A DNA stretch of 64,000 bases from Rhizaria sp. SCN 62-66. Lineage: Eukaryota; Rhizaria, unplaced. How positions within the stretch are numbered: position 1 is the first letter of the stretch; every line of letters begins with the position of its first letter. Below, one piece after another: positions 50,072 to 59,587 of the stretch. The notes under the pieces were generated by a model that saw only the letters and a program-made list of their open reading frames with translations, made no database searches and was not told the origin of the DNA. The position numbers and the translations under genes are program-made. The stretch covers positions 62,001 through 126,000 of the forward strand of contig MEDY01000014.1 in assembly GCA_001724265.1 (NCBI GenBank). Direction: 5' to 3'.

Positions 50072-52930
50072 ATGCTGCGCAAGGCTGAAGCATCCACCAT
50101 GCGCGCGTCCCTGCGCTCGCTCTCGGCGGCCACCTCCCTCCTCACAGCAGCCTCTGCCTCGCCCGTCGCCTCCTCCGCCACCGCGGCCGTGACTGCGTCT
50201 GCGGTTGTGAGCGGCGCGTCCCGTCGCGCTGCATCCTCCGCGTTGCTCGCCCGCGCGCGCATGCAGCAGCAGCTGAAGCAGAACCCCGACATCGCACGCC
50301 TTCTCGCCCGCGCCCTCACGACCACCGCCACTTCTGCCACTGCGACTGCAGCCAGCAAGATCAACAGTATAAACGCGAGCGCCGCCGCTGCCGCCGCCCT
50401 GAATGCCGCGACCGCGGGCGCCGCCGTGCCCCGCGCCGCGCTCTCCGCCGCCCCTGCTGCGCCCTCCGCCGCCGCTGCGTCCCGCCCTTTCGTGACGCTG
50501 TCTGTGACCGAGACCGTGCCGGCCCGCCCCGTCCCCGGGTCCCTGCCTTTCCCCCGCCTCGTACTCTCCTCGTCGTCGTCCTCCGCTGCGCGCCGCGGCC
50601 GCGCCGCGACCGGCGCGGCTCCGCCGGAGCCCCCGGCGCACACTGCGCTGCGCGCCATGTTTCGTGCGCAAGCGGTACGCATGGTAGCCACCCTGGCCGC
50701 ACGCCGCCCCGTCGAGCACACGTACCGCACGCCCAAGCCCGCGTTCGCCGCCAACGGCGCCGCGACGCGCGGCATGTCCTCTGCGGCGGCGGCCGCGGCT
50801 GTTGCGGTGGCGCCCCAGGAGGCCCCCGCCAAGCAGGGTCAAAACAACGGCGAAAGCAGCAGCAACGCCAAGCCTGACCCTGAGTCCGGTGCGAACGGTA
50901 ACCGTAACGGCAGCAAGAGCGAGGGCGAAGGCAAGGAGCAGTGGCAGCAACGGTCCAAGGAGAGCGAGCACGGCGAAACGCACGGCCGGTTCGTGCCGCC
51001 GCCGCACGGCCGGTTCCGCTGGGGCATGTTCTGGGTCGCCAACGGCATCATCGGCACGTTCCTCGCCATGTCCATCGCCGACATCATCTGGGACTTCGGC
51101 TTCATGAACCCCGGCGTGCACCGCTCCATGTACTTCTGGGCGCACGCGCTGCCGATCTGGCTGGCGTACCGCGCCGTGCAGGTCTACTTCAACCAACAGG
51201 AGGCGCTCACGGACTGGGTCCGCGCTCACGCCACCTCGCACGCCGCGCTCGTGCTGCAGCCGCTGTGCTTGCCCGCCGGCGTGACGCGCGATGAGGCCGC
51301 GGACGAGGTCTACGCCAAGCTCAACCGCGCCTTTGCAACGACCATTATGGACGTGATCCTGCGGCTGCGCGGGTACTACGTGAAGCTCGGCCAGCTGGGC
51401 TCGATGCAGCCAGAGATGCTGCCTGAGCAGTGGGTCGAGGTGCTGTCGACGCTGCAGGACAAGGCCCCCGCAGAGCCGTTCGATCGAATCCGCGCCGTTA
51501 TCGAGGCAGAACTGGGCCGGCCCCTGGAGGAGGTCTTCATGAGCTTCGAGACCGTGCCCGTGGGTGCGGCGTCGATCGCGCAGGTGCACCGCGCGATGCT
51601 CAAGGACGGCCGCGAGGTCGCCGTCAAGGTCCAGTTCCCCGACGTGCAAGAGGTCTTCACGGCGGACATGTCGGCCGTGCGGATGTTTGTCAAACACGCG
51701 CAGCCGGAGCACCTCGTGTTTCTTGACGAGATCGAGCGCCAGTTCGTGACCGAGTTTGACTTCGAGCGCGAGGCGGCGTTCCTGTCGCTCTTCCGCCAGG
51801 CGCTTGGCAAGAGCCCGTTCTCGCGCAAGGTCGTCGTGCCGGAGCCGGTGGCGGAGCTGACCACGCGCAATGTGCTCACGATGGAGTACCTGCACGGTGA
51901 CAAACTCGTCACGGCGCTCAAGAAGCTGCACACGCGCATCGCCGGCGACCAGGGCATCACGCTGCAGGAGCTGATGGAGCGGAACAAGGCCGCCGCGGCG
52001 TTGACCAACACGCAGGTGCGCCTGTACAGCACGCTGTTTTACCTCAACGACGCCGTCAACAACGCCGCGCGCTTCGCATTCAACTGGACCGCTGGCTGGT
52101 TCGTCCCGCCCGTCGGGTACAAGCGCACGACGCCGCCGATCGCGATCCCCGCGATGATGGACCTGCTGCTCGATGTGCACGCATTCCAGATGTTCGATGT
52201 CGGCGCCATCAACGGCGATCCGCACCCCGGCAACATCATGCTGCTCGACGACGACCGCATGGGGCTGATCGACTTCGGCCAGGTCAAGGCGCTGGGCATG
52301 CTTGAGCGCGCGGTCATCGCGCGCCTGTTCGACGCGCTCGACCGCGGCGACAAGAAGGAGACGGTGCGTTGGTACAAGGCGATGGGCCACCGCAGCGAAC
52401 ACAACGACGAGCAGGTGCTATTTGAGCTCGCGCAGCTCGGCTACGACTACGACAACGCCACCACGCGCGGCGGCAAGAACATCCAGCTCTACTTTGAGGA
52501 GCTGACCGAGCGCGACAAGCTCGTCATGGGCAACGACACCTGGGTCATCCCCTCTCGCATGCTCATCCTGCTCCGTGGGCTCGCCGCCGCGCTCAAATAC
52601 GAGGTGCGCGCGTCCCCGGCGTTTGCGCGCGCGGGCCGCCGCTTCCTGGACGAGAATCCAGTCTGGAAGCTCGCGTCTGACTGCGCGCTCGAGTATTCGG
52701 AGTCGGACGACGCGGTGCTGGAGACGGCTAAGTACTGGAAGGACCTGGACGAGTACATCGCGGACCGCGTGATCAACGACGCGCGGTTCAAGCCGTTCGG
52801 GCTCGCCGTCACGCGCGGCGACAGTTTGCTCGGCGCCGATGTGGGCAGCGAGGACGATGCCAAGGGCAAGAACAAGGGTGGCGACGAGGACGGCGATAAG
52901 GATAAGAAGGACAAGAAGGAGAAGAAGTAA
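50072..52930 (+). CDS. Mitochondrial ABC1/ADCK (UbiB family) atypical kinase, ADCK1/5-like
   Basis: Single exon, 952 residues, TAA stop. A Ser/Ala/Arg-rich presequence (MLRKAEASTMRASLRSLSAA) and a long Ala/Thr-rich linker precede one transmembrane helix near 318-342 (MFWVANGIIGTFLAMSIADI). The kinase has the family's KxGQ motif as KLGQLGS (about 437), the Ala-rich nucleotide loop VGAASIAQVHRA, invariant Lys in VAVKVQ (about 518), ExD in EFDFERE (about 560), catalytic-loop GDPHPGNI (about 714) and metal-binding DFGQ (about 734). It ends with a Lys/Asp-rich tail. COQ8 relatives support ubiquinone synthesis; ADCK1/5 relatives act in mitochondrial membranes. The sequence looks more like the latter, which I rate as moderate. 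ATG 50072 is chosen; ATG 50099 is also compatible with targeting. Confidence 0.93.
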   Translation: MLRKAEASTMRASLRSLSAATSLLTAASASPVASSATAAVTASAVVSGASRRAASSALLARARMQQQLKQNPDIARLLARALTTTATSATATAASKINSINASAAAAAALNAATAGAAVPRAALSAAPAAPSAAAASRPFVTLSVTETVPARPVPGSLPFPRLVLSSSSSSAARRGRAATGAAPPEPPAHTALRAMFRAQAVRMVATLAARRPVEHTYRTPKPAFAANGAATRGMSSAAAAAAVAVAPQEAPAKQGQNNGESSSNAKPDPESGANGNRNGSKSEGEGKEQWQQRSKESEHGETHGRFVPPPHGRFRWGMFWVANGIIGTFLAMSIADIIWDFGFMNPGVHRSMYFWAHALPIWLAYRAVQVYFNQQEALTDWVRAHATSHAALVLQPLCLPAGVTRDEAADEVYAKLNRAFATTIMDVILRLRGYYVKLGQLGSMQPEMLPEQWVEVLSTLQDKAPAEPFDRIRAVIEAELGRPLEEVFMSFETVPVGAASIAQVHRAMLKDGREVAVKVQFPDVQEVFTADMSAVRMFVKHAQPEHLVFLDEIERQFVTEFDFEREAAFLSLFRQALGKSPFSRKVVVPEPVAELTTRNVLTMEYLHGDKLVTALKKLHTRIAGDQGITLQELMERNKAAAALTNTQVRLYSTLFYLNDAVNNAARFAFNWTAGWFVPPVGYKRTTPPIAIPAMMDLLLDVHAFQMFDVGAINGDPHPGNIMLLDDDRMGLIDFGQVKALGMLERAVIARLFDALDRGDKKETVRWYKAMGHRSEHNDEQVLFELAQLGYDYDNATTRGGKNIQLYFEELTERDKLVMGNDTWVIPSRMLILLRGLAAALKYEVRASPAFARAGRRFLDENPVWKLASDCALEYSESDDAVLETAKYWKDLDEYIADRVINDARFKPFGLAVTRGDSLLGADVGSEDDAKGKNKGGDEDGDKDKKDKKEKK

Positions 52931-53633
52931 TTAAGCTCATGCATAAAGCGAAATGGTGAAAGACTCAGCACAAGAGCGCGCGCTAAGGTGTGTGCAATGC
53001 CATAAGTATCACAAGACTACTATGTTGGTGAAATTGGTGTTTGTTTTGTGTGGAAGTGGAAGCAAGGAAAGTTGAGACGATTAACGTTATTTTGAATGTT
53101 GGACAAGAAATTCGTTTGTGAGTGTGGGTATTTTAAGCAACAAGAAAAAACACGTTGTGTCACATCAAACATAAAATACAGAAGAACAAAAAACGAAAGA
53201 ATCAAAGGCGTTATGGTGGTGTATTATTATTGAGCGTGAAGCATGCAGTGGACTAAATCACGGCATTATGCGCACGCTGTCCCACATCCAACCCTGATAA
53301 ATACAGAAGGAAAAAGCAAAATAGTACTGTCTTTTGTTGAACAACTTTCGCAACATCGTATGGTAAAGAGCGACCCTAGGTCATTTAATCAATCAACTCA
53401 CGTTGACCGGGCACTCAGCATCATTATCATCATCGTCAGACTCGTCGTAAACGGCAGAATTACGACGACATCAAATCAAAACATGGCAAAATCGTCACAT
53501 AACATAAACTAAAATAACAAAAACAAAACGCACGGATAAAACGCAAGATTCCTCGAACTTTTATGAACAACAAGTAATCCGCAACAGCTCCCGCTCTCAT
53601 GCTTGTAACAGAAACAGTCATGTGTCAGCGCGT
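52931..53633. other. Convergent 3'-3' intergenic region
   Basis: 703 bp of AT-rich DNA between ADCK (+) and the Erf4-like gene (-). No coding-like ORF, RNA gene or repeat is recognised. Confidence 0.6.
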
Positions 53634-56600
53634 TTAGTAGCGGGAGCGCGAGAGCGAGCGCGGCTTCGAGGACCCCTTGGGCACGATCTCGCCGTTCTCG
53701 ATCGCATTGAAGTACGCCTCGCGCGCCTCCTTGCGCGCGGCGCGCACCAGCTCGGCGTCCTTGCGCGCCGACTCCTGCTGCACGCTCTGACGCACGCTCT
53801 CCAGCTCCGGCGTCCGCATCGGCGACGGCGCCTGCTCGTCCGCAGGGCGCTCGATCGCGCCGTTCTGCGGAGACTCGCCGCCCGAGGACGAGCCCGATGC
53901 GTCGCCCGCCGCAGCCGCCGCGGCCGCAGCAGCGGCCTGCAGTTGGCGCGCGAGCCCGGAGCTGGGCGCCGCGGGACGCGTGATCGCGGGACGCGTGGCC
54001 GCGGGGGACACGGCCGCTGACGGCGTCGCAGAGGCCGACGCAGAGCCCGGAATGGCGGCATCGGAGTCAGCGTCCGCGTCGAGGTGCTGGCGGCGGCGCT
54101 CGTACGCGCGCAGAACCTTGCCGTGCACCGACTGCTGCTCCTGCACCAGGGACAGCGCCTGCGCCGAGACGAGTCCATCGGCCGAGTCGACTACGCTGCC
54201 GTCGCGAGTCACCACGGTGAGCTGCGAGCCCGCGGGCGAACCGGGGCGCGGGAGCGCGCCACCGGTGACCGCGACGGGCGCGTTGGCGCCCGAGGCCGCG
54301 GCGGCGAGCTCGTCCAGCAGCGAGCGCGACTCGGCGCTGCGCGCGGGCGACGCGGCCACGCCGCCAAACAGCGCGCCGCCACTGCGGCCGAAAGAGCCGC
54401 TGTGGCCGAAGGAGCCGGAGGAGCCGAGCGAGGCGTCGAAGCCACCCAGCCCGCCGCCGGAACGCGCGAGGGCGAGACGCGGCGCGGAGCCGGCAAGCAA
54501 GGCCGAGGGCGTCACGGCGGGGCTGCGGCCAGCGGTGGGCGTGCGCGCGGCGTCGGCGTACGTAGTGCCCGACGGCGTGCGCGCCAGAGGAGCTGGCACT
54601 GGCAGCGATGACATCCCCCGCGGCGTCGACGGGGCCGTGCCCGCCCTGGCGCCGGGCATCGGGATAGGCGCGGTCGTCGACGCACTGTTGCCGATAGGAA
54701 TTGCGCCTCCGCTCGCCTCGAGGTCGAAGTCATCCTCGTCCTCCTCAGACGCGGGCGCGACGGCAGCGGCGGCGGCGGCGGCGGCCTCCTCGGCGGCCTT
54801 GCGGGCAGCCTTGCGCTCGGCGTCGGCGCGCTTCTTGGCGGCGACCTCGAGCTCCTTCTGCGCGGCAGCGGCCTCGGCCTCGGCCAAAGCTTGCGCGCGC
54901 GCGGCGGCGCGGGCGGCGGCCGCGGCCTCCTCCTCGGCCTTGCGCTTGGCGATCGCATCCGCCTTGGCCTGTGCCGCGGCGTCCTCCTCGGCCTTCTTGT
55001 GGGCAGCGGCTTCGGCCTTGGCGGCGGCCTCGGCGTCGGCCTTGGCTTTGGCGGCAGCCTTAGCCTTGGCCTCAGCCTCAGCCTTAGCCTTGGCCTTAGC
55101 CTCAGCCTTGGCCTCAGCGGCAGCCTTGGCCTCAGCAGCAGCCTTGGCCTCAGCAGCAGCCTTGGCCTCAGCGGCAGCCTTGGCCTCAGCCTCAGCCTTA
55201 GCCTTGGCCTCAGCGGCAGCCTTGGCCTCAGCGGCAGCCTTGGCCTCAGCAGCAGCCTTGGCCTCAGCGGCAGCCTTGGCCTCAGCCTCAGCCTTAGCCT
55301 TGGCCTCAGCGGCAGCCTTGGCCTCAGCAGCAGCCTTGGCCTCAGCGGCAGCCTTGGCCTCAGCCTCAGCCTTGGCCTCAGCCTCAGCCTTGGCCTTAGC
55401 CTCAGCGGCAGCCTTGGCCTCAGCGGCAGCCTTGGCCTCGGCCTCAGCCTTAGCCTTGGCCTCAGCGGCAGCCTTGGCCTCAGCCTCAGCCTTGATACGA
55501 GCAGCCTCAGCCTCGGCAGCAGCCTTAGCAGCAGCAGCCTCTTCCTCAGCCTTAACGCGCGCGGCCTCGGCAGCAGCAGCAGCAGCCTCCTCCTCAGCCT
55601 TGATGCGCGCGGCCTCAGCTTCCGCCTCAGCCTTGGCCTTGGCAGCAGCCTCCTCCTCAGCCTTCTTGGCAGCAGCGGCCTCGGCCTCCGCCTTGACCTT
55701 GGCCTCAGCCTCAGCCGCCGCCGCAGCAGCAGCGGCAGCAGCCTTTTCAGCCTGGCGCTTGGCGGCCGCCTCCTCCTCAGCAATCCGGCGGGCCTCCTTC
55801 TCAGCCTTGCGCTTCGCCGCGGCCTCCTCTTCCGCAACGCGGCGCGCCTCCTTCTCCGCCTTGCGCTTGGCGGCCGCCTCCTCCTCAGCGATCCGACGGG
55901 CCTCCTTCTCGGCCTTGCGCTTGGCGGCGGCTGCAGCCTCGGCAGCGGCGCGCTCAGCGGCCACGGCGGCCTTCTTGGCAGCGGCCTCCTCCTCGGCAGC
56001 CTTCTTCGCAGCAGCAGCGGCGGCGGCAGCGGCGGCGGCGGCGGCGACAGCAGCGGCCTTAGCCTCAGCCTCGGCGGCGGCCTTCGCCTCGGCCTCCTCC
56101 TGGGCCTTAGCGGCAGCGGCTTCCTCCTCGGCCCTGATACGAGCAGCCTCGGCCTCAGCAACGGCCTGCGCGGCGGCAGCGGCAGCGGCGGCGGCAGCGA
56201 CCTCCTCCTCAGCCTGAGCCTTGGCAGCGGCCTCAGCAGCGGCGGCGGCTTCAGTAGCGGCGGCTTCGGCAGCGGCGGCTTCGGCAGCGGCGGCTTCGGC
56301 AGCAGCGGCAGCGGCGGCCTCCTCCTCAGCCTTCTTGTTGGCAGCAGCAGCGGCAGCGGCAGCGGCAGCCTCAGCCTCAGCCTCAGCCTGCGCCTTTGCC
56401 TCAGCCTGCGCCTTTGCCTCAGCCTGCGCCTTTGCCTCAGCCTGCGCCTTTGCCTCAGCCTGCGCCTTTGCCTCAGCGGCAGCCTTCGCATCGGCCTCAG
56501 CCTTGGCAGCGGCAACAGCGGCGGCAGCCTCCTCAGCCTTCTTGGCAGCGGCGGCAGCGGCAGCTGCAGCAGCTTCCTCCTCAGCCTTGACCTTCGCAGC

Positions 56601-58263
56601 AGCCGCGGCAGCCTCGGCAGCCTCAGCCTCAGCCTCAGCCTCAGCCCTAGCAGCAGCAGCCTCCTCCTCAGCCTTGACGCGTGCAGCCTCAGCTTCGGCC
56701 GCAGCAGCAGCCTCGGCCTCAGCCTCAGTCTTCGCCTTGGCCTCAGCCTCAGCAGCGTCCTTGGCCTCAGCCTCCGCAGCCTCGGCGGCGGCCACAGCCT
56801 CCGCAGAGGGCTCCGGCGTGGCGGGGCTGAGAGGCGTAATCACCGGCGACGCCGCGGCTTCGGCCTCGGCGGCCTCGGCAGCGGCCGCGGCGGAGTCGGC
56901 GGAGACCGCCAGCGCGGCGGGCGCGACGACGACGGGCGCGACGACGACGGGCGCGATGGCGTCGAACAGCGACGGAACGCCTTCAGCAGCCGCAGCAGCA
57001 GCGTTGCCAGAGTGGGCCTGCAGCAGAGGGCTGTTGATCACGGCGTCGACGACGGCGGCATCAACCTCAACAGCGTTCGAGTTGGAGATGATGATGGGGG
57101 ACGAGCTCTTGCTGTCCTCGTTCTTGCCGTCGTTGTTCCTCTTGTCCTTCTTCTTCTCCTTCTTGTCCTTCTTGTCCCTGCCATTGCTCGGCTCAGTCGC
57201 AGTGTCGCCGGTCTCGCCACCGCGAGTCGGCTCACCGCGAGCGTCGCCTGTCTCCGCAGCAGTGTCGCCGCGCTTGGCGGGCGAGCCCGTGGCCGAAGTG
57301 GCCGCGGACCCCGTCGCGGAGCTCTGCGCGGACCGCGCGGCCGCCGCGGCCGCCGCGTTGGCGAACGACGCGGACGAGGAGGACCGCAGCATCGAGTCGT
57401 AGGAAGCTGTGCTCATGTGGAGCGCGCCGGGGGAGGCGTCGGCGGGCGCGGCCAGCAGCGAGGCCAGCGCGGCTGCAAAGCCGTCGTCGGGCGAGAGTTG
57501 CGGGGCCGTGGGGACGGTGACTTCGATCCAGGACGTGAGGCAAGAGAGCTTGCGGAAGCTGAAGGAAACGCCGCGGGAAGCATAGAGCCGGTTGAACTTG
57601 GAGAGAGTGGCGTGCAGCGCAACGTCCGAGTCCATGGCAAAGAGCGACGGGAGAATGCAGGAGAGGCCGAGGGTGAACGGGCAGCAGAGCGAGCTCGTCC
57701 ACAGGCACGGCGTGGAGGGGAACAGGGGCGCGACGGTGTGGTTGAGATCTGCGATGAGCACAGCCCACTCCGCCGGGGTCACATAGCTGTGGAAGGAAAT
57801 AAACGGGTCAAAAGGAGAAAAATAAAAGAGATTAGAGAAGATCAACGCATTAACCCGATCGTTGTAAAGATACATTTTCATTTGCGGCCATCATGGCCAC
57901 GACATCTTAGTGTGATGTAAAGTGCGGTCAAAGAACAGTAGAATCTTGCAAAGCGCAAGAGAGCTCAGTGTTTGCGTACCTCTAAAGGCCCTGATCCTTG
58001 GGGAAGGCCCACTGGTATTGGCTCCAGAGCCCGCACCAGCAGTCCGCGGCGTCGCTGTCGCGTGGGACAACGATGACGCGCGTGACCTCATCCTGCAGCG
58101 AGCGGCCAGACGGCGAGGCCGCCAGCAGCGACGACCGCTCCGTCGCCGTCGAGGGCAGACCGCGGCGCGACGCGGCTGCACTGCTCTGCGATGCGCCGGA
58201 GCGCGAGGAGGACGTGGGCACGCACACGTCCGTGCAGGACCCGATGCAACGGGTGAAGGGCAT
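53634..58263 (-). CDS. Erf4/GOLGA7-like domain fused to a very long Ala/Glu/Lys helix; in-frame TAG at codon 94
   Basis: Exons 58263-57980 and 57786-53634 (TAA); intron 193 nt, GTACGC donor. About 1,478 codons. Exon 1 starts MPFTRCIGSCTDVC, possibly palmitoylated cysteines. The Erf4/GOLGA7-like domain crosses the junction: VIVVPRDSDAADCWC, QWAFPKDQGL, then YVTPAEWAVLIADLNHTVAP and, further on, ALHATLSKFNRLYASRGVSF and CLTSWIEVTVP. Erf4 proteins are partners of DHHC palmitoyltransferases. Codon 94 (57984-57982) is TAG, five bases before the donor, so under the standard code the domain is interrupted. After Ser/Thr/Asp linkers come about 650 residues of Ala/Glu/Lys repeats (AEAKAAAEAKAKAEAEAK type), probably one long helix. 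A Ser/Gly/Pro region and a basic Arg/Ser tail follow. Family moderate; gene model firm except for the TAG. Confidence 0.7.
55020..55500. repeat. Tandem imperfect 18-bp repeats encoding AEAKAA units
   Basis: About fifteen copies of a unit like gcctcagcggcagccttg, mixed with 12-bp gcctcagccttg variants. On the minus strand they encode AEAKAA/AEAKAKAEAEAK repeats in the Erf4-like gene. Confidence 0.9.
55765..55935. repeat. Three 54-bp repeats encoding KRKAEKEARR(I/V)AEEEAA units
   Basis: Three consecutive near-identical 18-codon units (minus strand) with alternating basic and acidic blocks spaced for i to i+4 salt bridges. The third copy is the most diverged at nucleotide level. Confidence 0.85.
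56384..56473. repeat. Five identical 18-bp repeats encoding KAQAEA units
   Basis: Five adjacent copies of tcagcctgcgcctttgcc. They are identical at DNA level and encode AKAQAE repeats on the minus strand. Such identity suggests recent tandem expansion. Confidence 0.9.
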
Positions 58264-58975
58264 GGCGCCGGAAGCAAGTTACCAAGCGAGTGCAGGAGGG
58301 TACGAGGCGAGCTGTTAGGACGAAAACGGCAAGCTGAAAATGAAGAGAAAAATCATCTGGTTGTGAGCGACATAAAATGCAAGAGACAATTCAGAATGTA
58401 AAACGTCGTATAACAAACGCATCTTGCGCGTGACGTTAAGAAACAGGTCAGAAATCGAGTTGCAACAACAACTGCGCGCGAGTCCCCACCTGCTTTCGCC
58501 AACGAAGATCTGCCATGTCGTCTGGTCACTGTCACAGCGTCTTGAATCAACTAAAAGCAAGGACTTTCTTGTGTCATATGAACGCACTGAACTCAAAAAA
58601 ATGCAATATCATGTAAAACCAGTAGCATGATAATTGCATACGTGATTAAAATTGGTATAGTGTATTATCTTTGTACTCCTTGTCGTCCTCGCGGACCCTC
58701 CTGCCGTTCTCTAAATGTAATATAAACCACGCCGCCTACACACTGTGTGTCCATGCACACTCGCGGTGACCAGCCGGGGGCAACGCTCTCCGTCCGCCCG
58801 CCGCCGCCCCCCGCGCAGTGCGCGCCGCCGTGCGCCAATAGATAAGCCTCCTTCCGTTCCTTTCCCGCGCTCGCTTTACGTTTCTCTTCCGGTAGCTCGC
58901 ACACAGGAAAACTCTCAACACTAGTATAATATTGAATAATGTTAACTTTCTTCTGCTCGCCCCACGCATGCAAAC
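58264..58975. promoter_or_regulatory. Intergenic region between tandem minus-strand genes, with a GC-rich islet
   Basis: 712 bp holding the Erf4-like promoter and the mS34 3' UTR. It is AT-rich except for about 58728-58890, which is GC-rich like coding DNA. A minus-strand frame there is open for about 100 codons but carries no recognisable domain. Confidence 0.4.
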
Positions 58976-59587
58976 TTACGCGGACGCGGCCTCCTCAGCG
59001 GCGGGCGCGGCCTCCTCCTTGGCGTACTTGGGGCCCGCGGGGAGCTTGACGAGCGAACCACTGGCCTTGCGGGCCTTCTCCCACGCCTCGACGACGGGGA
59101 CGTCGCCGGGCAACACGCGCCAGTCGGGCTTACGCGTGCTGGCGAGGCGCTTCTCCGTGGGCTCGGTGACGCCGCGGAACGTCTCGACGCCCCACACCTT
59201 GGACGTGTTCTCGTTGTCCTTGACGCGCGTGATGACGGTGTAGCTGGGCTCGGCGTAGCGCGTCCAGTGCTCGCGGTACACGCGCATGCCCGTCGCGAAC
59301 TTGGCCGAGGGCCACGACGCCGGGGAGAGGTGGATGTCGGCGGGGACCTGCTCGGGCAGCGCCGGGTTCGCCGCGCGGGCCTCGGCCCAATGCGCGAGAC
59401 GCTTGCGGTGCAGCTGCTCCAGCAGAGAGCCCTCGCGGCCGATCGGGTTGCGCTCGAACACGATCGGGCCAGACTTCTTCGCCACGGTCTTGGAAGAGGA
59501 CTTAATCGCGAAGCTGCGCGCGGGCGCGGCGCACACAAGCGAGGCGGACGGGGCCGCGGAGACGAGGCGCTGAGCGGAACGGAACAT
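58976..59587 (-). CDS. MRPS34: Mitochondrial small-subunit ribosomal protein mS34
   Basis: Single exon, 203 residues, TAA stop. A presequence (MFRSAQRLVSAAPSASLVC) has Arg and no acids. The core resembles mS34 (MRPS34): a WxxxxEPSYTVITRVKDNEN segment, KVWGVETFRGVTEPTE and PDWRVLPGD, in the same order and spacing as the animal protein (EPCYW..TRV, AWGILTFKG, DWRLVP). mS34 is a peripheral small-subunit protein found in animals and several other lineages. The tail is Ala/Glu-rich. The stop overlaps a GTAAGT, so a downstream exon cannot be fully excluded, but other donors here are GTACG. Start: ATG 59587. An upstream in-frame GTG at 59671 is rejected. Confidence 0.85.
   Translation of the reverse strand: MFRSAQRLVSAAPSASLVCAAPARSFAIKSSSKTVAKKSGPIVFERNPIGREGSLLEQLHRKRLAHWAEARAANPALPEQVPADIHLSPASWPSAKFATGMRVYREHWTRYAEPSYTVITRVKDNENTSKVWGVETFRGVTEPTEKRLASTRKPDWRVLPGDVPVVEAWEKARKASGSLVKLPAGPKYAKEEAAPAAEEAASA

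Noticed and set aside
49973-52402. An 809-codon minus-strand frame opposite ADCK
   Set aside because: Antisense shadow. All kinase motifs are on the plus strand.
55020-56473. Regularly spaced repeats resembling a CRISPR-like array
   Set aside because: The units are contiguous multiples of three within an exon, encode a helix and have no unique spacers.
54891-57920. A 1,009-codon plus-strand open frame (and a 745-codon one at 53980-56217)
   Set aside because: They are antisense to the Ala/Glu/Lys repeat exon. The repetitive GC-rich codons leave the opposite frames open, and the sequences are pure Ser/Leu/Gly or Ala/Ser without domains.
57990-58012. Alternative donor GTGGGC in the Erf4-like exon 1 that would skip the TAG in frame
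   Set aside because: It does not fit the GTACG donor pattern and would delete the FP-containing segment that matches the Erf4/GOLGA7 domain. Kept only as a formal alternative to UAG decoding.
58976-59587. Initial idea that this gene was complex I subunit NDUFS4
   Set aside because: The NDUFS4 signature segments are absent. The EPSYTVITRV / KVWGVETFRG / DWRVLP series fits mS34 instead.
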